DNA from: an uncultured Desulfobacter sp.
GTDB lineage: Bacteria > Desulfobacterota > Desulfobacteria > Desulfobacterales > Desulfobacteraceae
Reading direction: 5' to 3'
DNA: 64,000 nucleotides
Assembly: GCF_963666145.1 (NCBI RefSeq)
Contig: NZ_OY762614.1
Coordinates: 3,710,501-3,774,500 of the forward strand
Under the pieces are notes generated by a model, which was not told the origin of the DNA, made no database searches, and saw only the letters and a program-made list of their open reading frames with translations. Each line of letters opens with the position of its first letter. The stretch's first letter is position 1. This document shows positions 35,478 through 45,057 of this stretch, piece by piece. A program made the translations under genes and the position numbers.

Positions 35478-36257
35478 TTATAATTTCAGTTCTTCAGGGA
35501 TGATGCACACCGGGATGGGGTCCATTTTATGCCGGTTGGCCCGGTTGAATTTTCTGTAGACTTCCAGAACGTTTTTTTGGTGATCTGTTATTTCCTGGCT
35601 TTTGTCGCTTGCGTCATACGCCATGGCCCATTCCAATTCTTCATAGGATGCACCGATCTGGCTTTCGTCCGTGCGGTTGTCTTCCCAGAGTCCATCGGTG
35701 GGCTGGGCGGATAAAATATCCTGACTGACACCCAGATAGCGTCCCAGGGCATAAACTTGAGTTTTCATCAGGTCGGCAATGGGAGAAAGATCCACGCCGC
35801 CGTCCCCGTATTTGGTGTAAAACCCCACGCCGAAATCTTCAACCTTGTTGCCGGTGCCGGCCACGAGCATGCGGTGGTGGGACGCAAATGAATATAAGGT
35901 GATCATACGCAGCCTGGACCGAGTATTGGCCATGGTCAATCCGTCCTGGATATCATCGGGTAAGGTGGCTTTGACCTGTTCAAACACCGGGGTTAAATTA
36001 ACATCCTGCCCTGTAACATTGTCATAGGTTTTGGCTAACCAGGCAATGTGCTCGCTGGATCTGGATACCTGATCCGGGGCCTGGTGAATAGGCATGTTCA
36101 CGGCAATGACAGGATAGCCGGTCCTTGCACATAAAGTTGATGTGACAGCGGAATCAATTCCACCGGATACGCCGACGGTGAACCCTTTTAATCCGGATTC
36201 TTCGACATAGTTTTTTAGCCAGTTGATGATGTGGGCAGCCACTTTTTCTGCGTTCAT
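35478..36257 (-). CDS. nadE: NAD+ synthase, ammonia-dependent
   Basis: Last step of NAD+ synthesis: amidation of deamido-NAD+ with ATP. The PP-loop SGGIDSAVTSTLCARTG is at about residues 31-47; downstream are NTRSRLRMITLY, GTGNKVEDFGVGFYTKYGDGGVDLSPI and a C-terminal dimer region ending VCIIPEEL. No glutaminase domain is fused, and the 259 aa length fits the ammonia-using form. ATG 36257 overlaps the stop of the upstream methylase as ATGA with AAGGA nine bases before it, so I prefer it to ATG 36272. Confidence 0.94.
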   Translation of the reverse strand: MNAEKVAAHIINWLKNYVEESGLKGFTVGVSGGIDSAVTSTLCARTGYPVIAVNMPIHQAPDQVSRSSEHIAWLAKTYDNVTGQDVNLTPVFEQVKATLPDDIQDGLTMANTRSRLRMITLYSFASHHRMLVAGTGNKVEDFGVGFYTKYGDGGVDLSPIADLMKTQVYALGRYLGVSQDILSAQPTDGLWEDNRTDESQIGASYEELEWAMAYDASDKSQEITDHQKNVLEVYRKFNRANRHKMDPIPVCIIPEELKL

Positions 36258-36847
36258 ACTCTTTCCTTGCATGGATGGTGTGCTTGGGTTTTCAAAGCCC
36301 GGCCTGCAAACTGCCGGGTATATTCGTACAAAATAATGGACGCGGCAACACTGACATTCAGACTTTGACAGCGTCCGTACTGGGGGATGGTTAGTCGCTC
36401 CACTTGGGGGAACAGATCCGGTTCAAAGCTGATACCGAACTCCTCGTGGCCAAATACAAAAGCGCTTTTTTTCGGCAGGTCCACATCCATGACCGGCTCT
36501 CCCTGGCCCGGTTCAAGTATAAAAGGGGTATATCCCCTTTCAAGAAGTTCCGCGTAACAGGAGATGAACCGACTGTGGAATTTTGCCGGCACATGTTTGA
36601 ACGCCCCCCTGGCAGGTGCCGGATCAAAGAAATCGGTGCCGATCAGATGAACCTCATGGCAACCGAAGGTTTCTGCGCTTCGAAATATTTTGCCGATGTT
36701 AAAGGTGGGTTTCAGCCCGTCCAGGACAATGATGCATTTATGAATTCCCGGCGCAGCAAGACGGTTTTTATTCCGGTGGCGGCGGAACCGGCGCCTTGCT
36801 TCTTCCTTTGCCTCCTTGATGATCATTCGTGCTTTGTATGAGCCCAT
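36254..36847 (-). CDS. TrmH-family (SPOUT) RNA methyltransferase
   Basis: S-adenosylmethionine-dependent 2'-O-methylation of tRNA or rRNA is the expected role. The three SPOUT motifs are visible: N-I-G-K-I-F-R-S-A-E-T-F-G near residue 50, AFVFGHEEFGIS near 130 and IPQYGRCQSLNVSVAASIILYE near 152, which forms the trefoil knot. A basic N-terminal extension (EEARRRFRRHRNKNR) may help bind RNA. Length 197. It is translationally coupled to nadE through an ATGA overlap. The modified position cannot be told from sequence. Confidence 0.92.
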   Translation of the reverse strand: MGSYKARMIIKEAKEEARRRFRRHRNKNRLAAPGIHKCIIVLDGLKPTFNIGKIFRSAETFGCHEVHLIGTDFFDPAPARGAFKHVPAKFHSRFISCYAELLERGYTPFILEPGQGEPVMDVDLPKKSAFVFGHEEFGISFEPDLFPQVERLTIPQYGRCQSLNVSVAASIILYEYTRQFAGRALKTQAHHPCKERV

Positions 36848-36890
36848 AACTCTTCTTCCCAGTTAAGTTCCAACTATTTTGTATACACCG

Positions 36891-37346
36891 TTAGCGCATG
36901 AATTGCAAAATTGTTTGATTGTGTTTTCCTTGAATTTTTAAAACAGCCATGGTCAGACGGGAGGCGCAGATCAATTCGCCCTTATCGTTTTTGATGTCAA
37001 TATCCCATACCTGGGTGGTCCTGCCCAGATGCAAGGGGGTGGTTTTTCCTGTGACCCGGCCCTGGGATATGCTTTTGATGTGGTTGGCTTTGATCTCAAG
37101 GCCCACGGCGTAATATCCTTCTTCAAGGACCATCTGGGCGGCGCAGCTGCCAAGTGTTTCGGCCAGGACCACCGAGGCCCCTCCGTGGAGGATACCCATG
37201 GGTTGATGGGTGCGCTCGTCCACGGGCATGGATGCGGTCAAAGAATTGTCTCCTTTTTCTTCAAAGGTAATATCCAGATGACCGAGAATTGTGTCGGCCT
37301 TAAACCGGTTCATATCATCAACAGTGAACTCTTTTTTCCAGATCAT
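36891..37346 (-). CDS. PaaI-type hotdog-fold thioesterase
   Basis: Hydrolyses acyl- or aroyl-CoA thioesters. The catalytic segment is HQPMGILHGGASVVLAETLGSCAA at about residues 46-69, with the HGG turn and acidic Glu on the following helix, as in YdiI/MenI. The C-terminal strand TQVWDIDIKNDKGELICASRLTMAVL is conserved. Length 151 is typical. It stands apart from the nadE operon by about 45 bp and may share its transcription. Substrate unknown. Confidence 0.9.
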   Translation of the reverse strand: MIWKKEFTVDDMNRFKADTILGHLDITFEEKGDNSLTASMPVDERTHQPMGILHGGASVVLAETLGSCAAQMVLEEGYYAVGLEIKANHIKSISQGRVTGKTTPLHLGRTTQVWDIDIKNDKGELICASRLTMAVLKIQGKHNQTILQFMR

Positions 37347-37698
37347 GGTTTGTCCTTAAATTTTTTTATCCTGACTTGGGTTCAACGGTTTTTTGATTAA
37401 AAATTTGTTTTGTTCTTGTCTCGTTTTACTTGCGCGGATTGCGTTATTACATATTGGATTTGAATGAACTTTGCAATAACTCACGGTTGTGTATTTTCAA
37501 ATGACTTTGAATGAGGTATGGTTTCATATTCGAATTGCGTTTGGGAGATTATACCTTCTTTTCATTGTTGGGTATTTAAGATAGAGCAATATTAGCTTCG
37601 TTGCTTTATCCCTTTACCCGATGCAACCCAGACACCTCCAGGACAAAAATAACGATCAAAAAAGTTCAACAATATAAATAAATTAAAGGAGATCTATC
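37347..37698. other. Intergenic promoter region of the aldolase operon
   Basis: AT-rich region between divergent genes; no coding stretch, terminator or known operator stands out. It ends with the ribosome site AAAGGAG seven bases or so before the aldolase ATG. Confidence 0.4.
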
Positions 37699-38730
37699 AT
37701 GCCAATCGTTAATTATGAGCAATATTGCCGGATGTTGGATAACGCCAAACAGAACAAGTTTGCTTACCCGGCCATTAATACCACCTCCAGTGAAACCATT
37801 AATGCCGCGCTTCTGGCATTCAAGGAAGCGAACAGCGACGGTATTATCCAGGTCTCCACCGGCGGCGGTAGTTTTGCCTCGGGCCTGGGTGTGAATCAAT
37901 CTTATAAAGGCGCCATTGCCCTGGCTGAATTTGCCCATGCCATGGCCGCCTATTATGATGTCAATATTGCCCTGCACACGGATCACTGCCACCCGGAATA
38001 TGTGGACTCTTTTTTGATGCCATTGATCGAAGAGACCGCAAAACGCCGCGCCAAGGGCCTGCCCAATCTGTTCAGTTCCCATATGTACGACGGCTCTGCC
38101 TTGCCCATGAACGAAAATATCCAGGCATCAAAAAAAATTATGGAACGCTGCGTGGCCAACGACCTGATCCTGGAAATTGAAACCGGCGTGGTTGGCGGAG
38201 AGGAAGACGGCCATGATACATCAGGGGTGGCAAAAGAAAAGCTGTATACAACCCCCGAAGACATGGTGCTGGCTGCAAGGGAACTGGGATCCATGGGGCG
38301 GTTTCTTTTAGCGGCCACCTTTGGTAATGTGCACGGGGTGTACAAACCGGGTAATGTGAAACTCAAACCCGTCATTTTAAAAGCGGGCCAGGAGGCCGTT
38401 GCTAAAGCCCTTGGCGCGGATACCCGGATGGATCTGGTATTCCATGGCGGTTCCGGGTCCGAATTAAAGGATATCCACGAGGCCCTTGATTATGGGGTGG
38501 TTAAAATGAATGTGGACACCGACACCCAGTACGCCTACACCCGGCCCGTGGCAGACCATATGATGAAAAATTATGATGGTGTGCTTAAAATCGAAGGCGA
38601 GGTGGGTAACAAAAAAGTGTATGATCCCCGTTCTTGGGGGAAAAAAGCCGAGCGCAATATGGCGGACCGGATCATGCAGGCCTGCCGGGACTTAAGGTCC
38701 GAGGGGACGTCCCTTGGGAAAAACATCTAA
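37699..38730 (+). CDS. fbaA: Class II fructose-bisphosphate aldolase
   Basis: Zinc-dependent cleavage of fructose 1,6-bisphosphate in glycolysis and its reversal in gluconeogenesis. Zinc ligands lie in ALHTDHCHPEYVDSF near residue 95 and in TFGNVHGVYKPG and LVFHGGSGS; the catalytic Asp is in HTDHC. The eukaryote/E. coli-like class IIA features (the GVVGGEEDGHDTSG loop near 172) are present, and length 343 fits. A strong AAAGGAG site precedes it. Only 11 bp separate its stop from the ABC solute-binding gene, so the aldolase heads a six-gene run. Confidence 0.94.
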   Translation: MPIVNYEQYCRMLDNAKQNKFAYPAINTTSSETINAALLAFKEANSDGIIQVSTGGGSFASGLGVNQSYKGAIALAEFAHAMAAYYDVNIALHTDHCHPEYVDSFLMPLIEETAKRRAKGLPNLFSSHMYDGSALPMNENIQASKKIMERCVANDLILEIETGVVGGEEDGHDTSGVAKEKLYTTPEDMVLAARELGSMGRFLLAATFGNVHGVYKPGNVKLKPVILKAGQEAVAKALGADTRMDLVFHGGSGSELKDIHEALDYGVVKMNVDTDTQYAYTRPVADHMMKNYDGVLKIEGEVGNKKVYDPRSWGKKAERNMADRIMQACRDLRSEGTSLGKNI

Positions 38731-38741
38731 AGGAGAAAAAA

Positions 38742-40328
38742 GTGAAAAGGCTGTTTCTGTTCCTGTTCGTTTTTGCCCTGTTTCTCTTTGTGATACAGCC
38801 CGTCCAGGCCTCAACCCCGAAAGATACCCTTGTCATGGCCTTTAATATTGATGAGATCGTCTCCCTGGACCCGGCTGAGATTTTTGAATTTGCCAATGGA
38901 GAATACGCTGCCAACACATACGACCGCCTGATTAACTATAATGTTGATAATGTCAGTGAGATATATCCCGGCATTGCGGACAGCTGGGATATATCAGATG
39001 ACGGTTTGACCTACACATTTAAAATCAGAAAAGGTGTTACCTTCGCCTCGGGCAACACGCTGTCGGCTGACGATGTCGTTTTTTCACTTCGCCGGGTTGT
39101 CCTGCTGGACAAGTCGCCTGCCTTCATTCTGACCCAGTTCGGGTTTACTGCTGAAAACGTGAACCGGACCATCACCAAGGTGGATGATTATACGGTAAAA
39201 ATCATTGTGGATCAGGCCTACGCCCCCACCTTTTTCCTTTATTGCCTGACCTCAACAGCCGGGTCGGTCATAGATAAAAAAGAGGTCATGGCCCATGAAA
39301 AAGATGGTGATCTCGGCTATGGCTGGCTTAAGACCGGGTATGCCGGTTCCGGACCTTATATGCTTAAGATATGGAAGGCGTCGGAGCTTATCATACTGGA
39401 TTCCAATAAAAATTACTGGGGAGAAGCCCCCAAATTGAAACGTGTCATCATCCGGCATATTGTTGGGTCATCCGGCCAGCGCATGCTGCTTGAAAAAGGC
39501 GACATTGATATGGCAAGGAATCTGACCGGGGATGATTTGAAAAGTCTGGAGAAGAATGAAAATATAAAAATCCAGACACGGGCCAAAGGAATCATCTATT
39601 ACCTGGGGCTGAATCAGAAAAACAATTATCTTAAGATCCCCGAGGTGCGCCAGGCACTTAAGTATCTGATTGATTACAATGGTATGGCGCAAAGCTTTCT
39701 TAAGGGAAAGGCCACTGTACACCAGGCATTTTTACCAAAGGGTTTTCTGGGGGCACTGGACGAAACGCCTTTTTCCCTTGACGTTGAAAAGGCAAAAGCC
39801 CTTTTGAAAAAGGCTGGTTTTGAAAACGGCTTTGCCCTCACCATGGACACAAGGAGCGCCGAACCGGTAAACTCCATGGCCCTTTCCATTCAGTCCACCT
39901 TTGCCAAAGCCGGTATAAAACTTGAAATTATTCCCGGTGATGGCAAGCAGACCTTGACCAAATACCGTGCCCGAAAGCATGACATTTACATTGGAGACTG
40001 GGGATCGGATTATATGGATCCCCATTCCAATGCAGATACCTTTGCCCGGAATCCAGATAATTCAGACGATGCAAAATTAAAAACACTGGCCTGGAGAAAT
40101 GCCTGGGATATCCCGGAGATGACCAAAAAGGCGGATGCCGGGGTGCTGGAAAAAGATACGGCAACCCGCGCGCGGATGTATGGGGATCTCCAGCGGGAAC
40201 ACCAGCAGACCTCTCCTTTTGTTATTATGTTCCAGAATATTGAAGTTGTGGCTGAACAGGCCAATGTTAACCATTTCATTTTGGGTCCCAGTTTTGACAG
40301 TAGCGTTTACCAATACACAACCAAGTGA
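38742..40328 (+). CDS. ABC transporter solute-binding protein, family 5 (DppA/OppA/NikA)
   Basis: Periplasmic binding protein for a peptide, nickel chelate or similar ligand. GTG 38742 is the start: AAAGGAG lies seven bases upstream and the protein then opens with a signal peptide (KRLFLFLFVFALFLFV...VQAS, cut near residue 22). The SBP_bac_5 signature is clear: ADSWDISDDGLTYTFKIRKGVTFASG near residue 70, then LSADDVVFSLRRV, and GYAGSGPYMLKIW near 200. Length 528 is normal. It is followed by two permeases and two ATPases in the standard order. Ligand cannot be fixed by sequence. Confidence 0.93.
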   Translation: MKRLFLFLFVFALFLFVIQPVQASTPKDTLVMAFNIDEIVSLDPAEIFEFANGEYAANTYDRLINYNVDNVSEIYPGIADSWDISDDGLTYTFKIRKGVTFASGNTLSADDVVFSLRRVVLLDKSPAFILTQFGFTAENVNRTITKVDDYTVKIIVDQAYAPTFFLYCLTSTAGSVIDKKEVMAHEKDGDLGYGWLKTGYAGSGPYMLKIWKASELIILDSNKNYWGEAPKLKRVIIRHIVGSSGQRMLLEKGDIDMARNLTGDDLKSLEKNENIKIQTRAKGIIYYLGLNQKNNYLKIPEVRQALKYLIDYNGMAQSFLKGKATVHQAFLPKGFLGALDETPFSLDVEKAKALLKKAGFENGFALTMDTRSAEPVNSMALSIQSTFAKAGIKLEIIPGDGKQTLTKYRARKHDIYIGDWGSDYMDPHSNADTFARNPDNSDDAKLKTLAWRNAWDIPEMTKKADAGVLEKDTATRARMYGDLQREHQQTSPFVIMFQNIEVVAEQANVNHFILGPSFDSSVYQYTTK

Positions 40329-40365
40329 CGGCCATCGGTTTTTAACACAAACAAGATTCGTCAAA

Positions 40366-41370
40366 ATGCTGAAACAGACCTTCCGGATTCTGGTGATGGT
40401 GGCAACCACCTTTTTAGGGCTTTTGCTGATCACTTTTCTCATCGGCCGGGTGGTTCCCATTGACCCGGTGCTGGCCGTGGTCGGGGACAAGGCCTCACCT
40501 GAGGTATACGAAAAGGCGCGCATGGCCATGGGACTGAACCTGCCGCTGTGGAAGCAGTTTTTAATCTATATCGGCCATATACTTAAAGGCAATTTCGGCA
40601 CCTCTGTGCTGACGGCCAATCCTGTGACCGAGGATATTTTAAGGGTATTTCCGGCCACCTTTGAACTGGCCGTCACGGCCACGATCATCGGTATTATGCT
40701 GGGCATTCCCCTGGGCATATTTTCAGCGGTAAAACAGGGCAGTTTCTGGGATCATCTCACCCGTGTCATCGGTCTGTTCGGTCATTCCCTGCCCATTTTC
40801 TGGCTCGGGCTGATGGGACTGATGCTTTTTTACGTCCGGCTGGACCTGCTACCGGGCCCCGGCCGTGTGGACATCTTCTATGAGGGTATTGTGACGCCGG
40901 TCACAGGCTTTTTAACCATCGACAGTATGGTCGCCGGGGAGTGGGATATTTTCAGAAACACCGTGTATCATTTGATTCTTCCGGCATCCCTTCTCGGGTA
41001 TTACTCCATGGCATATCTGTTGAGAATGACCCGCTCCTTCATGATTGAGCAGCTGGGCCAGGAGTATATTCTCACGGCCCGGGTCAAAGGCGTAAGCGAA
41101 TGGAGGGTCATATGGGGGCATGCGCTGGGCAACTGTGCCATTCCATTAATTACCGTCATTGCCTTAAGTTTCGGAACCCTGCTTGAAGGGTCGGTGTTGA
41201 CCGAGACCGTTTTTTCCTGGCCGGGCCTGGGCCTGTATCTGACTAATTCTTTGCTCAACGCCGACATGAATGCTGTGCTTGGCAGCACCATTGTTGTAGG
41301 GACTATATTTTTGGGGGTGAACCTGTTTTCAGATTTTTTATATAAAGTGATGGACCCCAGGGCCCGTTAA
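40366..41370 (+). CDS. ABC importer permease (DppB family)
   Basis: First inner-membrane permease of the importer. Six membrane helices are visible, with the N-terminal helix at residues 8-27 followed by the typical N-terminal domain (RVVPIDPVLAVVGDKASPEVYEKARMAMGLNLPLWKQF). The EAA loop that touches the ATPase is in ILTARVKGVSEWRVIWGHALGN near residue 230. ATG 40366 is chosen because longer in-frame versions overlap the binding protein and lack a membrane opening; its ribosome site is weak, so it may depend on coupling. Length 334 is standard. Confidence 0.92.
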   Translation: MLKQTFRILVMVATTFLGLLLITFLIGRVVPIDPVLAVVGDKASPEVYEKARMAMGLNLPLWKQFLIYIGHILKGNFGTSVLTANPVTEDILRVFPATFELAVTATIIGIMLGIPLGIFSAVKQGSFWDHLTRVIGLFGHSLPIFWLGLMGLMLFYVRLDLLPGPGRVDIFYEGIVTPVTGFLTIDSMVAGEWDIFRNTVYHLILPASLLGYYSMAYLLRMTRSFMIEQLGQEYILTARVKGVSEWRVIWGHALGNCAIPLITVIALSFGTLLEGSVLTETVFSWPGLGLYLTNSLLNADMNAVLGSTIVVGTIFLGVNLFSDFLYKVMDPRAR

Positions 41371-41393
41371 TTTGTCTTGATGATGTTTAAACC

Positions 41394-42314
41394 ATGATAA
41401 ACAAAACATTAAACTTAAGGCCCATAAAACAATGGCTTTTAGCTGATACGCCGGCATCGGCTTTCCAGGCCAGGTCCGGCAGGGCCTATCTGGGTCTTCT
41501 GGCATTCATGAAAAATCGGCTGGCGGTGCTGGGGGTGTTGATTATTGTCACCCTCATTGCCGTTGCGGTGCTTGCACCTGTCATCGCCTCCCATGACCCG
41601 GTGGAAACAAATATCGCCAACCGTCTTCAGCCCTTGTCCCTGGATCACTATTTCGGCACCGATGAGATGGGCCGTGATATCTTTTCCCGGGTGGTCTGGG
41701 GGGCGCGGCTGACCCTTTACGTCATCGGCCTTGTGGCGGTTATTGCCGCGCCTGTGGGAATTATTGTGGGTACGGTTGCAGGATATTTAGGCGGAATCAT
41801 TGATACGGTGCTCATGCGTATCACCGATATTTTCCTGGCGTTCCCCAAGCTGATTTTAGCCCTGGCCTTTGTTTCAGCCCTGGGCCCGGGTATTGAAAAC
41901 GCCATTATCGCCATCTCCATTACCTCCTGGCCGCCCTACGCCAGGATTGCCCGGGCAGAGACCATTACCATCAGACATGCCGATTTCATCAAGGCTGTCA
42001 GGCTACAGGGCGCAAGTGCCCTGAGGATCATTGTGGGCCATATCATGCCCCTTTGTCTGCCGTCCCTGATTATCCGGGTCAGCCTGGACATGGCGGGAAT
42101 CATCCTCACAGCCGCGGGCTTGGGGTTTCTGGGTCTGGGGGCCCAGCCGCCCGCGCCGGAGTGGGGGGCCATGACCGCCGGCGGCAGAATCTATATCATT
42201 GACCACTGGTGGGTGATCACCATGCCCGGGACGGCCATCTTTATTGTCAGTCTTGCCTTTAACCTTCTGGGGGACGGGCTTCGTGAAGTGCTTGACCCAA
42301 GGCGTGACCGGTGA
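41394..42314 (+). CDS. ABC importer permease (DppC family)
   Basis: Second permease of the importer. An N-terminal OppC_N segment (FMKNRLAVLGVLIIVTLIAVAVLAP, about residues 38-62) is followed by the conserved HYFGTDEMGRDIFSRVVWGARLTL and five more helices; the EAA loop is ADFIKAVRLQGASALRIIVGHIMP near residue 200. The C-terminus has the family end FNLLGDGLREVLDPRRDR. Length 306. Its stop overlaps the start of the first ATPase (ATGATG), indicating coupling. Confidence 0.93.
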   Translation: MINKTLNLRPIKQWLLADTPASAFQARSGRAYLGLLAFMKNRLAVLGVLIIVTLIAVAVLAPVIASHDPVETNIANRLQPLSLDHYFGTDEMGRDIFSRVVWGARLTLYVIGLVAVIAAPVGIIVGTVAGYLGGIIDTVLMRITDIFLAFPKLILALAFVSALGPGIENAIIAISITSWPPYARIARAETITIRHADFIKAVRLQGASALRIIVGHIMPLCLPSLIIRVSLDMAGIILTAAGLGFLGLGAQPPAPEWGAMTAGGRIYIIDHWWVITMPGTAIFIVSLAFNLLGDGLREVLDPRRDR

Positions 42315-43177
42315 TGATCGCCCCCCCTCCGTTGCTGACCGTCGCTGATCTTTGCGTGACCTTTCCTTCTCCCAGGGGCGATATCTGCGCCGTCAACAAC
42401 GTCAGCTTTTCCATGGGCCGGGAAAAAATAGGAATTGTGGGGGAGTCCGGTTCCGGAAAGTCCGTGACCGGCCGGGCGGTTTTGGGACTGCTGCCCTCCT
42501 ATGCCGGGGTGCGGGCATCGCAAATCTCCTTTAAGGGAAACAATCTGCTGGATTTCACGGAAAGACAGATGCGAAAGATCCGGGGCAGGCAGATCTCCAT
42601 GGTCATGCAGGATCCAAAGTATTCCTTGAACCCGGTGCGAACCGTGGGCGATCAGATCCGGGAAGCCTATACCATTCATCATAAAGCAGGCAAAAAACAG
42701 GCCCGGCAGAAAACGCTGGATATGCTCAGGGCTGTCAGGATCAGGAACCCAGAGCAGGTCTACGGCCTTTATCCCCATGAGGTGTCCGGGGGCATGGGCC
42801 AGCGCATCATGATTGCCATGATGCTGATTCCCGAACCCAGCCTGCTCATTGCCGATGAGCCCACCTCTGCCCTGGACGTTACGGTGCAGCTCCAGGTCCT
42901 TGCCATTTTAGATGATCTGGTCAAAGCGCGGGGCATGGGCCTTATCTTTATCTCCCATGATCTTGAGCTTGTCTCTTCATTTTGCGACCGGGTGATCATT
43001 ATGTATGGCGGACAAATCATGGAAGTGGTGGACGCTAATAATCTTCACAAGTCAAATCACCCGTACACAAGAGGATTGCTCGCCTGTCTGCCTAAAATTG
43101 ACGGCACCCGGGATCGTCTGCCCACACTGGTTCGGGATGATGCCTGGCTTAAACCGGTTCAGGGCGTTGTCTCATGA
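42311..43177 (+). CDS. ABC importer ATP-binding protein (DppD family)
   Basis: First nucleotide-binding subunit. Walker A GESGSGKSV at about residues 44-52, Q-loop VMQDPKYSLNP near 99, signature SGGMGQR near 158, Walker B LLIADEPTSALD near 177 and the His switch in ISHDLEL near 216. The family's C-terminal oligopeptide segment is short here (YTRGLLACLPKIDGTRDRLPTL), giving 288 residues against about 320-330 in relatives; no Cys-rich cluster motif remains. It overlaps both neighbours by four bases. Confidence 0.93.
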   Translation: MMIAPPPLLTVADLCVTFPSPRGDICAVNNVSFSMGREKIGIVGESGSGKSVTGRAVLGLLPSYAGVRASQISFKGNNLLDFTERQMRKIRGRQISMVMQDPKYSLNPVRTVGDQIREAYTIHHKAGKKQARQKTLDMLRAVRIRNPEQVYGLYPHEVSGGMGQRIMIAMMLIPEPSLLIADEPTSALDVTVQLQVLAILDDLVKARGMGLIFISHDLELVSSFCDRVIIMYGGQIMEVVDANNLHKSNHPYTRGLLACLPKIDGTRDRLPTLVRDDAWLKPVQGVVS

Positions 43178-43947
43178 TTGCCGTTGAGAATCTCAATGTA
43201 TTTTTCGGTCATGGTCGAACCCATAACCATGCGGTAAAAGATGTGGGGTTCACAGTGGAAAAGGGCGACAGTTTCGGCCTGGTGGGAGAGTCCGGGTCCG
43301 GCAAATCAACAGTGCTAAATTGTATTTCAGGGCTTTTGACCGATTGGACTGGGTGCATTGAAATTGACGGCGTCAGCTTAACAAAGAAAAGAGACATGGA
43401 TTTTTGCCGCAAAGTTCAGATGGTGTTCCAGGACCCTTACGGCTCCCTGCATCCCAGGCATACCATTGACCGGACACTCAAGGAACCGGTGAAGATACAC
43501 AGGCTTGGGGATGCCGACCGGCGGGTGGTGCGTGTGCTTGACGAGGTGGGGCTGGGTGCAAAATTCAGATTCCGGTTTCCCCACCAGCTCTCCGGCGGGC
43601 AGCGTCAGCGGGTGGCCGTGGCTCGGGCCCTGATCCTTGAGCCCGAGATCATTCTGCTGGATGAACCCACATCTGCCCTGGATGTCTCCATCCAGGCCGA
43701 AGTGCTCAATTTACTTCAGGATCTTCGACGCGAGAGAAATTTGACCTATATCCTTGTCAGCCACGACCTTGCCGTGGTCTCCCATATGTGCAATACCCTT
43801 CTGGTGATGAACCGTGGAAAAGCCGTTGAGACACTTACACGGGATCAGCTTAAAGACGGTGCCATCGCAGAAGCGTACACAAGGCAGCTGCTCGTTGCCG
43901 GGAATGGGTATGACCGAGCAGCCATTGATCGGTTTGAGGATTTATAA
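43174..43947 (+). CDS. ABC importer ATP-binding protein (DppF family)
   Basis: Second nucleotide-binding subunit. Walker A GESGSGKST near residue 39, Q-loop VFQDPYGSLHPRHT near 83, signature LSGGQRQRVAVARAL near 138, Walker B ILLDEPTSALDVS near 159 and ILVSHDLAVVSHMC near 192. At 257 aa it lacks most of the C-terminal oligopeptide extension, like the DppD-type partner, which resembles compact nickel-type (NikD/NikE) ATPases. Last gene of the importer; a DMT transporter starts 18 bp later. Confidence 0.93.
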   Translation: MIAVENLNVFFGHGRTHNHAVKDVGFTVEKGDSFGLVGESGSGKSTVLNCISGLLTDWTGCIEIDGVSLTKKRDMDFCRKVQMVFQDPYGSLHPRHTIDRTLKEPVKIHRLGDADRRVVRVLDEVGLGAKFRFRFPHQLSGGQRQRVAVARALILEPEIILLDEPTSALDVSIQAEVLNLLQDLRRERNLTYILVSHDLAVVSHMCNTLLVMNRGKAVETLTRDQLKDGAIAEAYTRQLLVAGNGYDRAAIDRFEDL

Positions 43948-43965
43948 CAGGGATTACGGTTTGTT

Positions 43966-44871
43966 GTGATGAAAAAAGAGTATGTTTTGGGCCTGATGAC
44001 GGTATTGTTCTGGTCCACGTCGGCCACGGCCTTTGAACTGACCCTTCGCTACCTGGATGTGTTCCAGGTGTTGTTTTACGGGATCATTACCTCGACGGTG
44101 ATTCTTGGGGCATATCTAAAGATTACCGGCAAGTTTGATAGCGTATTCGGGTTAAGACGCGGAGAATACGGGTTTTATCTGGGGCTTGGGTGTCTGAATC
44201 CCCTGGTCTACTATCTGATGGTGATTAAGGCATACGACCTTTTGCCGGCCCAGATTGTCCAGCCCATCAACTACACCTGGGTCATCACCTTATCCCTTAT
44301 GGCTGTTCCTCTGCTCAAACAGTCTTTGGGAAAAATCCAGATGATTGCCACACTCATCAGTTATGCCGGTGTGGTGGTGATATCTTTAAAAGGGCAGGGG
44401 GATGCCGGAGAGCCGATGAATTACGTTGGCGTGTTTCTGGCCGTGGGCTGCACCCTGATCTGGGCCCTTTACTGGATTCTAAATATCCGGTCCCACCAGG
44501 ACCCTGTGGTGGCCATTTTCTTGAATTTTTTCTTCAGCATTCCTTTGGCAGCCCTGCTGTGCTGCCTTTTTTCTTCCGTCCTCGTATCAAATTCTAAAGG
44601 GCTTTTAGGCGCTGTCTGGATCGGGTGTTTTGAATTCGGATTTGCCTTTATTACCTGGATCACGGCGCTCAAGCTGTCCGGAAACACCGGCCGGGTGGCC
44701 AACCTTGTATTCCTGACCCCATTTATTTCATTGATATTCATTCATTTCGTGCTGGGTGAAACCATCGAAGCCCGGACATGGGCCGGGCTGTTGCTTATTC
44801 TGACCGGGATCGGTATTCAAAAATATCAGGAGTTCAAAGCACTCTCTACGTCGCTCCAAAAAATAAAATAA
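43966..44871 (+). CDS. EamA/DMT-family transporter
   Basis: Inner-membrane metabolite exporter or importer with ten hydrophobic helices in two EamA repeats (about residues 5-135 and 150-292). Recognisable parts are LGLMTVLFWSTSATAFELTLRYLDVFQVLFY at the N-terminus and FIHFVLGETIEARTWAGLLLILTGIGIQKY near the end. Length 301 is standard. It starts 18 bp after the ABC importer and could be cotranscribed with it. Substrate unknown. Confidence 0.9.
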   Translation: MMKKEYVLGLMTVLFWSTSATAFELTLRYLDVFQVLFYGIITSTVILGAYLKITGKFDSVFGLRRGEYGFYLGLGCLNPLVYYLMVIKAYDLLPAQIVQPINYTWVITLSLMAVPLLKQSLGKIQMIATLISYAGVVVISLKGQGDAGEPMNYVGVFLAVGCTLIWALYWILNIRSHQDPVVAIFLNFFFSIPLAALLCCLFSSVLVSNSKGLLGAVWIGCFEFGFAFITWITALKLSGNTGRVANLVFLTPFISLIFIHFVLGETIEARTWAGLLLILTGIGIQKYQEFKALSTSLQKIK

Positions 44872-45057
44872 GGGGGCCTTTGAACAGTGGATTTAGGTTC
44901 ACAGGTATTGCTTTACATTTTTTGAAAATATTGATACCCCAAATTTATCTAACTTGAATTGTCGATGCTGCAGCTATGGTTTGGTGTAAAGCTGCTGGGG
45001 AAGGGGTTCTTGGATTATACTTTTCTCCGTTTCAATGAATTTTGGGGAAATGGTCCC

